Of a DNA stretch of 64,000 bases, positions 49,802 through 60,775 are shown piece after piece. The DNA lies in NCBI GenBank assembly GCA_963513935.1, contig OY740777.1, positions 19,749,271 through 19,813,270 on the forward strand. The letters run 5' to 3'. Positions within the stretch are counted from its first letter, which is position 1. Each line of letters opens with the position of its first letter. The notes beneath the pieces are model-generated. The model was not told the origin of the DNA and searched no databases. It was given only the letters and a program-made list of their open reading frames with translations. This DNA comes from Aphrophora alni (Eukaryota > Arthropoda > Insecta > Hemiptera > Aphrophoridae). The position numbers and the translations under genes are program-made.

Positions 49802-50002
49802 TCTTATAACAGTTATCTCCAAATATTTACGATAGGATTATTCCAAGACAACCTGAAGTCCCGACTATGGAACCAGCACCTAGAAATTGCAGAACATATA
49901 CTTCTAAAGTGCGAAGCATTAAGACGTAGAAGACAATTGATTGAGAAGAACACAAAACCTAGGGGATGAAACCCGCTTCTATGAATAATAATAATAATAC
50001 GC
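49802..50002 (+). pseudogene. 3' end of a jockey/I-like non-LTR retrotransposon
   Basis: One frame from about 49805 to the TGA at 49967-49969 encodes IFTIGLFQDNL and, about 22 residues on, AEHILLKCEALRRRR. This is the C-terminal signature of RNase H-bearing non-LTR retrotransposon proteins of the jockey/I/R1 type. A frameshift near the end moves the usual LGDETRFYE ending into another frame, and two cysteines expected before AEH appear replaced. A run of TAA repeats follows (49986-50000), as at the 3' ends of I-type elements. The 5' part is absent, consistent with 5' truncation during insertion. Confidence 0.75.
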
Positions 50003-50004
50003 CC

Positions 50005-51234
50005 AAATTTTGAGTTTACTAAATAGTCCCGCGATATGGGCAAAATACGCCCATTTTCCAAATTTATTACAATCGAACAACTCGGACTCTCGACTCTTCT
50101 ATTTCATTAATATTTTTAGCTAAAAGTTGCAGCAACCTGAAAAATTAGGGCTCTATGCGGGGGTGGATCTTTAAGAGAGTTTCAGTTCGGGAAAGAAATT
50201 TGGGTATGGGGGGGATTAACCTGACACGTGCCCTCAACTACTCAAATACTACAGCTCAGCCAGCCAGCTCCATGAGCGATTAAAACTATGATATTAAATA
50301 TAATACATAACAAACTAAATTTACTATGAATAATATTAAGGGAATGACTCTATTTAAAACTAGTGGTCTTGGAAACAGTATTAAGCCAAAATATCCGTTA
50401 ACTACTAATCAAATATTTAATTTTATACGAAATTTGGAGACGCACCGCCGAAAACCCTGAGTCGTCTGACCCATCCCCAAAAAGGGCTAATTAACCATTA
50501 TTTGGTGGATGAACCATTTGGGACCTCCTGAAATATCGGTTACCCTGTAGACTAGAAGATATACACGTCATTAACACATTCGGTCTCTCTTCCGGCTGGT
50601 GCACAACCGTTGACTAGCCTTAATGCGTGATAAGCATTTTACCGAAGGAGGGGGGTAAACTGATTTTATGGAATACTAATCCCCTGCATTTTTCCATTCA
50701 GGCAACCCGCAAGTAGAGATGTTAGCGTAGAAGTATCGCCGGGAAAGAAGGGAGATGGTGAAAGGGTTTCACCACAAAGTTCACATCCGACATTACCATT
50801 TGGCGCTAACAATATAAAACTGATAAACATTCTCAAGTCTGCCTATTAAGAGAGATGTGTATAATTTAATTATCTGTGAACATGTCAAACAGATTACTTT
50901 CCTATATGTACAGAGTATGTACAAAGTAATTTGATGGATTGACAATTTGTAACTGAATACCAATATTAAGATCCAAAGATTCAGACAAGTTATTATTGGT
51001 ATGATTTTTGTTTGTCTTGAACAGAATTTTGTATGTAAGGAATCATCGCCAGAACATTTTACATTAGTTTTATGTTGTTAAAACAAAGAGAAAAAATATA
51101 CGATGAATGAAAATATCAACTTTCAAAACAGTTAAAGTAAAGTATTAACAGTTTAGTAATATATATTTAATAAAACATTGTTTAAAAGTTTTATCTTAAC
51201 AAAAAAACTAAAAAAGAAGTCATTACAATATCAT
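50005..51234. other. Gene-free DNA, partly less AT-rich
   Basis: No gene was recognised. At 50.13-50.80 kb GC content rises, with G runs, and could be decayed mobile DNA. I could not read a continuous protein from it. Confidence 0.35.
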
Positions 51235-51612
51235 TTGTTTAAATCTACGCTGATAAGAAATAGTGTTTTTAGTAGATTTTATTCGGTGAGTTTATAGTTT
51301 CTCAGAGATTTTTTGTGGTGAAAGGTTGGCAGAATGTTCTTTGGTTTGAGCATTGAAAGTTAAACTAGATCACCGCCCTCGCCTTTGTTGGTTTGTGTGA
51401 AACACTAACACAATTCTGATGTGAAAAGGATACATTACAACTTTTAGAATTGTTTTAAAACTTTTATGGCGACACTACTTTTATTTTGTCTTCTTCAGTT
51501 TCAAAAATTGTATTTATTTTAAGTTTTCAAAGCTTTATTTTATCGTAGTTAAACAAAGCAGGATCGTGACTAAAAATTATTGATGAGGTTTCATTTTCAG
51601 TAAAGATGAATA
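51235..51612 (+). repeat. Dispersed ~400-bp repeat, copy 2
   Basis: Diverged copy of 48950-49360 in the same orientation about 2.3 kb away. The minus-strand frame at 51577-51795 overlaps its end and has no domain. Confidence 0.5.
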
Positions 51613-52689
51613 AACTAGAAAAATATTGCCATACACTTGTTCAGTAAATCCAATACTCAGAGAAATGTCTCTCCCTTCATATAAAATTGATTTTAAAGTT
51701 AAATCCCAAATCGTTTTTCCTATCACACTTGAGGATGTCATTAAAAAGATGGTATGGAAATCAGCCGATAGAAACGGGCATTGATTCACCATCAAACGTT
51801 TGTGTGCGTTTGATCTTAGAAAAGGTTTGATATTGAAGGTTATGAAAAGCTTTTCTTACGAATTCATCGTATATACAGTGTGTCTAGTAGTTATTATCCC
51901 ATGTTTCAACCCAGTATTCTAGAGGTGAAAATAAGAAAAAAAGTTCCAATAAACATAAATCGTCTGGTAATGGTTAGTTTTCGAAATATCCGCCATTATG
52001 TTTTTAAAACATAACTAAACATTATTTATTATTTATTAAATATTTTAAATTGCACTCTCTAAAACGGTTTATGTTAAATTGAATTGTTAACAATTAGCCA
52101 AAATAATAATACAATGTTGTAAAGTAGACAAAAATCAGCTGTTTAGTCCTTATTTCATCAGCTTATATCTAACAACTCAACAATGGTGTTTAACTCTCAC
52201 CTTGAATGATTAAGTTAATTATTAACAGAGCATGCCTAATATTGGTAAAATATGAGGTCAATTATGAACATATTTTAATAATCAAAGGATAGTTTGATTT
52301 GCTATTACAATCTACAAATTTTTATAGCGTTTTAGAGCAATTCGAATGACTTTAATAAATAAATATTTGTAAAAACATAGTTTAATGTTAAATTGGACAA
52401 ATTATATTTTTACTTTCTAGCCGATAACACGGTTATATTTTGAGAAAATAAAAAATAAAAACTGTTTTGTTTGTCATTAAAAAAGTAACTTTTTTATTAC
52501 CTGATATTTGTTTGTAAAGTACCGGTAAGTGGTTTTTGTGATATTTCACTTTAAACATTTTAAACAGCCGCCATTTTCAAAACATTCAAAAGAACGTTCT
52601 GGTTTTTTGTACAGTAATAAAAGGTTAAGTAACAACACCAAAATTGAGCTTAATACTTTTTTACTACCAAGATATTAATCATCTTAAAG
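51613..52689. other. AT-rich DNA with possible mariner-like terminus
   Basis: TATACAGTGTGTC near 51876 resembles the outer end of mariner-type elements. CCGCCATT words near 51990 and 52569 resemble those at 42050 and 49480. No gene was recognised. Confidence 0.3.
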
Positions 52690-55600
52690 AGACGAGAAGA
52701 GACGAGACGAGACAAGACGAGACGAGACGAGACGAGAAGAGATGAGACGAGACGAGAAGAGACGAGACGAGACGAGAAGAGACAAGACGAGACGAGACGA
52801 GACAAGACGAGACGAGACGAGACGAGAAGAGATGAGACGAGACGAGAAGAGACGAGACGAGACGAGACAAGACGAGACGAGATGAGACGAGAAGAGGCGA
52901 GACAAGACGAGACGAGACGAGACGAGAAGAGACAAGACGAGACGAGACGAGACGAGAAGAGACGAGACGAGACGAGAAGAGACAAGACGAGACGAGACGA
53001 GACGAGAAGAGACGAGACGAGACGAGAAGAGACAAGACGAGACGAGACGAGACGAGACAAGACGAGACGAGACGAGACGAGACGAGAAGAGACAAGACGA
53101 GACGAGACAAGACGAGAAGAGACGAGACGAGACGAGACGAGAAGAGACGAGACGAGACGAGACGAGACGAGAAGAGACGAGACGAGACGAGAAGAGACAA
53201 GACGAGACGAGACGAGACAAGACGAGACGAGACGAGACGAGACGAGACGAGAAGAGACAAGACGAGACGAGACAAGACGAGAAGAGACGAGACGAGACGA
53301 GAAGAGACGAGACGAGACGAGAAGAGACAAGACGAGACGAGACGAGACAAGACGAGACGAGACGAGACGAGAAGAGATGAGACGAGACGAGAAGAGACGA
53401 GACGAGAAGAGACAAGACGAGACGAGACGAGACAAGACGAGACTAGACGAGACGAGAAGAGATGAGACGAGACAAGAAGAAACGAGACGAGACGGGAAAA
53501 GACAAGACGAGACGAGACGAGACAAGACGAGAAGAGACGAGACGAGACGAGAAGAGACAAGACGAGACGAGACGAGACGAGAAGAGACGAGACGAGACGA
53601 GACGAGACGAGAAGAGATGAGACGAGACGAGAAGAAACGAGACGAGACGGGAAGAGACAAGACGAGACGAGACGAGACAAGACGAGACGAGACGAGACGA
53701 GAAGAGATGAGATGAGACGAGAAGAGACGAGACGAGACGAGACGAGACGAGACGAGACGAGACAAGACGAGACGAGACGAGACGAGACGAGACGAGAAGA
53801 GACAAGACGAGAAGAGACAAGACGAGAAGAGACGAGACGAGACGAGAAGAGACAAGACGAGACGAGACGAGACGAGAAGAGACAAGACGAGACGAGACGA
53901 GACGAGACGAGACGAGACGAGACGAGAAGAGATGAGACGAGACGAGAAGAGACGAGACGAGGCGAGACAAGACGAGACGAGACAAGACGAGAAGAGACGA
54001 GACAAGACGAGACGAGACGAGACGAGACAAGACAAGACGAGACGAGAAGAGACAAGACGAGACGAGACACGACGAGACGAGACGAGACGAGAAGAGACAA
54101 GACGAGACAAGACGAGACGAGACGAGAAGAGACAAGACGAGACGAGACGAGACGAGACAAGACGAGACGAGACGAGACAAGACGAGACGAGACTAGACGA
54201 GGTGAGACGATACGAGACGAGAAGAGACAAGACGAGACGAGACGAGACGAGAAGAGACGAGACGAGACGAGAAGAGACAATACGAGACGAGACGAGACAA
54301 GACGAGACGAGACGAGACGAGAAGAGATGAGACGAGACGAGAAGAGACGAGACGAGACGAGACAAGACGAGACGAGACGAGACGAGAAGAGACGAGACAA
54401 GACGAGACGAGACGAGACGAGACGAGACGAGACGAGACGAGACGAGAAGAGACAAGACGAGACGAGACAAGACGAGACGAGACGAGACGAGAAGAGACAA
54501 GACGAGACAAGACGAGACGAGACGAGAAGAGACAAGACGAGACGAGACGAGACGAGACAAGACGAGACGAGACGAGACAAGACGAGACGAGACTAGACGA
54601 GGTGAGACGATACGAGACGAGAAGAGACAAGACGAGACGAGACAAGACGAGACGAGACGAGACGAGAAGAGACGAGACGAGACGAGAAGAGACGAGACGA
54701 GACGAGAAAAGACGAGACGAGACGAGAAGAGACGAGACGAGACGAGACGAGACGAGACGAGAAGAGACGAGACGAGACGAGACAAGACGAGACGAGAAGA
54801 GACGAGACGAGACGAGAAAAGACGAGACGAGACGAGAAGAGACGAGACGAGACGAGACGAGACGAGACGAGAAGAGACAAGACGAGACAAGACGAGACGA
54901 GACGAGAAGAGACAAGACGAGACGAGACGAGACGAGACAAGACGAGACGAGACGAGACAAGACGAGACGAGACTAGACGAGGTGAGACGATACGAGACGA
55001 GAAGAGACAAGACGAGACGAGACAAGACGAGACGAGACGAGACGAGAAGAGACGAGACGAGACGAGAAGAGACGAGACGAGACGAGAAAAGACGAGACGA
55101 GACGAGAAGAGACGAGACGAGACGAGACGAGAAGAGACGAGACAAGACGAGACGAGACAAGACGAGACGAGACGAGACGAGACGAGAAGAGACAAGACGA
55201 GACGAGACAAGACGAGACGAGACGAGACGAGAAGAGACAAGACGAGACAAGACGAGACGAGACGAGAAGAGACAAGACGAGACGAGACGAGACGAGACAA
55301 GACGAGACGAGACGAGACGAGACAAGACGAGACGAGACTAGACGAGGTGAGACGATACGAGACGAGAAGAGACAAGACGAGACGAGACAAGACGAGACGA
55401 GACGAGACGAGAAGAGACGAGACGAGACGAGAAGAGACGAGACGAGACGAGAAAAGACGAGACGAGACGAGAAGAGACGAGACGAGACGAGACGAGACGA
55501 GACGAGAAGAGACGAGACGAGACGAGACAAGACGAGACGAGACTGGACGAGACGAGAAGAGACAAGACGAGACGAGAAGAGACGAGACAAGACGAGACGA

Positions 55601-55881
55601 GAAGAGACTAGATGAGACAAGACGAGACGAGACAAGACGAGACGAGACGAGACGAGACGAGAAGAGACGAGACGAGACGAGACAAGACGAGACGAGGCTA
55701 GATGAGACAAGACGAGACGAGAAGAGACGAGACGAGACGAGACAAGACGAGACGAGAAGAAACTAGATGAGACAAGACGAGACGAGAAGAAACTAGATGA
55801 GACAAGACGAGACGAGACGAGACGAGAAGAGACGAGACGAGACGAGACAAGACGTGACGAGACGAGATGAGACGAGACGAG
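52690..55881. repeat. GACGA pentanucleotide satellite, 3.2 kb
   Basis: Near-continuous array of about 640 five-base units. The main unit is GACGA, with frequent variants GAAGA and GACAA and rarer GATGA, GAGGC and GACTA. A marker block (GACTAGACGAGGTGAGACGA) recurs at 54191, 54591, 54971 and 55336, giving a higher-order period of 400, 380 and 365 bp, all multiples of five. The unit has no stop codon in any of six frames, which explains long frames encoding Asp-Glu-Thr-Arg-Arg or Ser-Arg-Leu-Val-Ser repeats. It is CpG-rich, unlike its surroundings. I do not regard any translation as a protein. Confidence 0.97.
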
Positions 55882-56668
55882 GTAATTTCGAAATAACTTG
55901 GCAGACTTTGAAGAATCATATTCAGCCAAATGAGATTTGAAATCTCCCGTAAACGACAACGGTAAGTTTCAAAATTGCCTGGTGGGCTTTGTTGGGTCAT
56001 ATTCGGCCAAATGATATTAGGTATCTCCCGTGAACGTCAACGGGAAATTTCAAAATAGCTTGGCGGACATTGTTGGGTCATCTTCGGCAAATTCAGACTT
56101 GGAATCTCCCGTAAACGTCACGGGGAAGTTACAAAAAAGCTTGGCAGACTTTATTGGATCATCTTCGGTCAATTCAGTTTTATAATCTCCCGTGATCGTC
56201 AACGGAAAATTTCATAAGTGCTTGGCGAATTTTGTTTTGTCTTCTTCGGCCAATACAGATTTGAAATCTCCCGTGAACGTCATCGGGAAATTTCGAAATG
56301 CTTGGCGGACACTGTTGGGTCATCTACGGCCAATTCAGTTTTGGAATCGCCCGTGATCGTCAACGGGAAGTTTCGAAATAGCTTGGCGGACTTTCTTGGG
56401 TCGTATTCGGTTAAATGAGATTTGGAATCTCCCGTGATCGTCAACGGGAAGTTTCGTAATAGCTTGGCGGACTTTCTTGGGTCGTATTCGGTTAAATGAG
56501 ATTTGGAATCTCCCGTGATCGTCAACGGGAAGTTTCGTAATAGCTTGGCGGACTTTCTTGGGTCGTATTCGGTTAAATGAGATTTGGAATCTCCCGTGAT
56601 CGTCAACGGGAAGTTTCGTAATAGCTTGGCGGACTTTGTTGGGTCATTTTCGGCCAGATTTAGTATCA
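55882..56668. repeat. 81-bp tandem repeat, ten units, inside the GACGA satellite
   Basis: The marker CTTGGCGGAC (or close variants) recurs at 55897, 55978, 56059, 56140, 56221, 56301, 56382, 56463, 56544 and 56625. Spacing is 81 bp except for one 80-bp step. Units contain ATCTCCCGTGATCGTCAACG and AGTTTCGTAATAGCTTGGC. The last three or four are almost identical. Since 81 is 27 codons, a minus-strand frame (56280-56606) reads a 27-residue repeat until the one-base deletion breaks it. Short GACGA arrays flank both sides. Confidence 0.95.
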
Positions 56669-56730
56669 GACGAGACGAGACGAGATGAAACGAGACGAGA
56701 CGAGAGGAGACGAGATGAGAGAAGACGAGC
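56669..56730. repeat. Distal remnant of the GACGA satellite
   Basis: About a dozen GACGA-type units (with GATGA, AAACGA and GAGGA variants) resume directly after the last 81-bp unit, showing that the 81-bp array lies inside the pentanucleotide satellite. Confidence 0.85.
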
Positions 56731-57234
56731 GCTATAGCCCTGGCGCTATTAAGAGCATTCGAAAACTTGGTGTCCGTATTGTATGTTCTTCACTTCCTTT
56801 TTTAATAAAGCGATGATGAGCGAAAGTTTTTTTACCTTTTAATAACAAGACGAAGAAAGAAAAACTTTTTTTTTTAATATTAAAAATAGTTTACAAATTT
56901 TATATCTACAAATCTATATTCGTAGTTAATGTAGGCTAATTGTCATCTATTCGTAAAACCAAACCTTTATTCCAATCTTGAACTAATTCGAATGATAGTT
57001 GAGACTTTAAATATATACAGGCACAAATATATATATATACAAAAAAGTAAGCCAAAAATAATAAATTATTTATATACGTTAGATTGCAGGTTACTTTATT
57101 GTCTATAATTGCAGAGTTTCTATAAGTGTGCAGATTACAAGACCAAACTTTTTTGTCAATTCATTTGTTAACTTGTTTTTCTTTCTTTAATCTACGATAA
57201 TTCTTTAAAAAATCGATGAAATTCACACTCATCT
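56731..57234. other. Anonymous DNA between satellite and retrotransposon
   Basis: The first part (56745-56850) matches 9990-10095, sharing ATGTTCTT, the AAAGCGATGATGA word and ATAACA. The rest is AT-rich with no gene. The retrotransposon begins at 57235. Confidence 0.45.
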
Positions 57235-57654
57235 TGCAACGATACACCTTGCAAGATTAACGTAGACTCTCAATTTAACGCGTATCGTTCGGGAATTTAC
57301 TCAAATTTTGCTTCCGGCTTTTTCCCCGCTTGCGACAACGTATCGTATGCAAGACAATTTTACTTTTATCGTAAATTGTCAAGAAATAAGTCTTTTCGAC
57401 TTTATTTCGTTTTATTTATTAATGAATTTATTGATTGCTCAGTCGATTTTACCTTTTTTTAAACTTGTGTATACGACTCTTCCTAGAGGTCGTGCCGTGT
57501 GGGAGAGTTTGGTTTCCAAATTTTATTCCATTTAGAAAAATGTACAAATAATTAATTTTTGTAAATTTCTCTTTAGAGCACATACTTTATTTCACAGATA
57601 TATATTTAAAATGGCATACAACTATAGGAATCTCTACAATAATGAAAAGCAATT
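57235..57654 (-). repeat. 3' LTR, minimum extent
   Basis: Starts TGCAACGATACACC on the plus strand, the complement of an LTR end in TTGCA. It is identical to 63581-64000 except at 57583. The LTR certainly continues rightwards, because the other copy runs out of the window. A TATA box at 58248-58255 and a possible polypurine tract near 59388-59396 or 59038-59062 suggest a total of roughly 1.8-2.2 kb. A 75-residue antisense frame present in both copies is not a gene. Confidence 0.85.
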
Positions 57655-60262
57655 AAAGATTTTTCAAATCAATTATCAATATTTATTACTTTTTATATTA
57701 TGACTGAAGGTCTTTCTTTTGTTTGGTAAATTTATATTTTTCTTTATACTACAAAATCTCTACCATAAGACACAATGAAATTTATACACATATATTACAA
57801 CACATTAAATTTTATATAGACACTCTATAACATATTAAATTTTATACTCAGAATGACCAGAACAAATCATTTAAAATTGAATTTACTTAAAAATTACACT
57901 TCCCCTATAATTTTTATTGAATATTTAATTAAAATGAATTTACGTTTATTATTATTAATTCCCTAAAGTTTCCAATAAATCAAAGTATTGGTACCTTGAA
58001 CACTAATGAAGATCATATACGATGCTGAAGATTCTGATGGGTTGAGATGATCTCCCGATGCCTGTAGTCTAATGTTGTAAGTTCAATGAGTAGATTTTCT
58101 GCTGGTGCTGACTCCTGAAGAACGTCTTCCTCGTAGGCTGGTTGAAAAAAGAGTATCCAAGTTACCTTGATTATTTCAGAGCTCCTCTGACTTGGGAATT
58201 TTGAGTACCAACTTAACTTGGTTTCCCTCATAAACTATCCCTTCACGTTTTTATACGTTTTCGGCGAGTTTATGCTTTATTTTGGGTTTTTTCATTTCCC
58301 AAAATATTTACAGATTATTTATTTATTATATTTATTCTTTTATTTCATTCTAATCCTTTTATTTCTTCCTTTTTACTTTATTTCTTCACAAATTTTTATC
58401 TTTTATCGGTTGTCTCCACTTCTTTGTCATTGGTTACGGTCGAGTTTCGCTCAGCGATCCCTCCTCTTGTTAAAACATGATTTTGGTTGAAATTCTGTAC
58501 TTTTTTCTTCTTTTCTCTCTAACTTCTGCTTCGCTCTTCCGATTCTCGATTTCTTTTTAGATCTTGGTTCTTAATGTTCTTGGGATCCTTTAGGTTTTTG
58601 TTTCGTGGTTGTAGTCCATTTCTTTCTCGAGTTATTTAGCTTTTACGTAATTTTAACAATTTCAAAATTTAGTTTTTTCCCTGATTTGGTTTTTGGTTTT
58701 TTAACACTTTTTTATTTTTTGTTCTTGGTAAGAACGAATGTAACTATGATCACTTTTTCTCTGCTATGTTTATTTCGCGAGAAATCTTGATTTAAAGTTT
58801 TTTACATCGTTTTCCCGTGAAAACATGTTATTAAAACCCCCATCTACTGATTTTATAAATTTGGTTTGTTCATTCTGTACAACACACTAATTTAAACATT
58901 TCTTAATTATAAATACATTCTATTTATAATGTTTATCTAATTTTTCGATAAATTGGTATTTTTTATAAGGGCCTAAGGTTTTTTTTTTTTTCTTTTTTTT
59001 TTATTAAAATATCGTTGGATTTATTATTTTTATTTCATGTTTCCCCTTTATTTCCCCCTTACTTATTTATATTTAATTTACCATTTGTTAATTTCATTTA
59101 TTTTATATTTTAGTATTTTTTGTCTAAGTTGTTTTCCCCGTAACTTTGTTAATTATTAATTTATGAAAATTTCCCCCCTTACTAAATATTTTTATTATTA
59201 CTTTTACAATCTTTCTCGGTACTTTATTTTTTAAATTTGAAACATTTCTGTTTCACGGACAAGTTTATTCCCGTTAGTGACGCATCAACATCGCTAACTG
59301 CTGGCTTTACCTACTACGTTGCTAACGAATCAGCTTTACAATTTTTATTCTGCCTTGAGCGTTTTGGCCAATTCCAAACCGTCTCAATATCCCCCGTGCA
59401 AAATTAGAAAATTGCTTATGTTTTAACATCAGCCTTTTTTGATATTAAATCCCCTTATGACATTTTTTACTTAATTTAAACAATTTTCATTAAATCCACA
59501 TTTTATTATATAATTTAAATTTTCATTTGAAAATTTTTAAACACATATATAACACAAAATACCTATATTAACTATTAAATTCTTAAAACATCAAATATAC
59601 TTTTATATCACACAATTAATTTTCCTTATAACACATAAACACACAATATAGAATACAAAACAATTATATAAAACATGAATAACACAAATACATAAAACAT
59701 AGAATATAACAACTACATAAGACCTGAATATAACAAATACATAAGACATGAATAAATTTTCATTTTAAATTTTTCCATCTCAAGATGGTCCATGGCTTTT
59801 ACTTGTTTGCTTCTCAGATTTTTCACTGTCCTGCAACACACTAACTAGTATACACATTTTTATTACAACTTCTGCACTAAACTTTTTTGACATCTTTTAC
59901 CTTACCCTGATTTATTGGATATAAACAAAAATCTTATTAATTTTCTAACTATCCCCAATAATCATTTGTTATGGTCATTCCTAACACATAATAGTACAAA
60001 AAGCTGGCTATAAAATGATATTAATTTTTAACATACTTTAAATTTCGCATTCATTTATCAACCCGTCAAAATAAACATCCTTCAATTTTTTACGCAGTTT
60101 TTGTATCGATTTGATGAATGGAGCGGTTGATTAGCCTCGTTCAGTATGCGGTTGTTTATTTAGGCTTCGAGCATCCGTTGTCCTAACGATTCCTTTGTTA
60201 AGCGCTAGCAGCTGATTTCTTTGACCTAGTTATTTTTAGCTCTTTTGTTATGTGACATATTT
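57655..60262 (-). other. 3' non-coding region and probable LTR body of the retrotransposon
   Basis: No open frame of substance lies between the integrase stop and the 3' LTR end, so there is no env-like gene. The 72-residue minus-strand frame at 58013-58231 lies just downstream of the TATA candidate and shows no domain. A TGACGCATCA-like motif at 59278-59287 could be an upstream promoter element. Several pyrimidine-rich tracts (plus strand) are candidate polypurine primers. Confidence 0.5.
58248..58255 (-). promoter_or_regulatory. Candidate LTR TATA box
   Basis: TATAAAAA on the minus strand in the context CGTATAAAAACG, about 1.0 kb from the LTR end. The same CGTATAAA context occurs in the older LTR at 37237-37244. 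A start site about 25-30 bases downstream would give an R-U5 of about 0.98 kb. This is inferred from position only. Confidence 0.35.
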
Positions 60263-60775
60263 TTATTCATAATATGGTTTCATGTCTTTAATATCATATC
60301 GACCCTTGATTTTATTTGTTTGAATATTTTTAACTTCGTATGTTCTTCTGCCCATTACACGAGTGACTTGATATGGACCACTGTAGTTTAACATTAATTT
60401 GTCAGTTTGGTTTGATAATAAACTAGGCCGGTTCAAGTTAATTATTAAAACTTTGTCTCCAATTCTGAATTTAGTTTCTTTAATTCTTGCATTAATTTTA
60501 TCAGCTCTCTTGTTTCCTGCCGTTCTAATTCGATTTAAACATTTCTCTTTTTTCTGCTCCCAAGTTTCCACCTCTCGAAGTTGTTGATCTTGCGGAAAGT
60601 GCCTATCCCAAACATAGGTTGGCTCTTCGTTTAACTGTAGTTGGCATGGTGTATATCCTGTTGTTTCATGTGGTGTTTTATTCATCAATTCTTCAATTAA
60701 CGTTATATATTTCTTCCATGATGGTTGAGAATTGTGACAAAACATACGCAATAATCTTCCTATTTCCTTATTAGT
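60263..60775 (-). pseudogene. Integrase C-terminal fragment (pol)
   Basis: The retained frame starts just after where the catalytic glutamate of the integrase core would lie (NKEIGRLLRMFCHN) and continues through HETTGYTPCQL, typical of Ty3/Gypsy integrases. It ends with a GPY/F-type module (NYSGPYQV, then RRTYEV) and stops at 60263. The HHCC zinc-binding domain and the DD part of the catalytic core are missing. It is out of frame with the preceding pol segment and has no start codon of its own before the Met at 60751, so it is unlikely to be expressed as a functional enzyme. Confidence 0.85.

Noticed and set aside
52650..55959. Very long open frames (up to 891 codons) encoding Ser/Arg/Leu/Val or Asp/Glu/Thr/Arg repeats on both strands
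   Set aside because: The GACGA unit contains no stop in any frame, so all six frames stay open. The frames overlap on both strands and track the repeat, not a gene.
56280..56606. 108-residue minus-strand frame of 27-residue repeats
   Set aside because: Its openness follows from an 81-bp unit length and it breaks at a one-base deletion. No transcript or domain evidence. Kept only as a finding about the repeat.
58013..58231. Possible env or accessory gene of the retrotransposon
   Set aside because: Only 72 residues, no signal peptide or membrane segment, and located in the LTR or 3' non-coding region.
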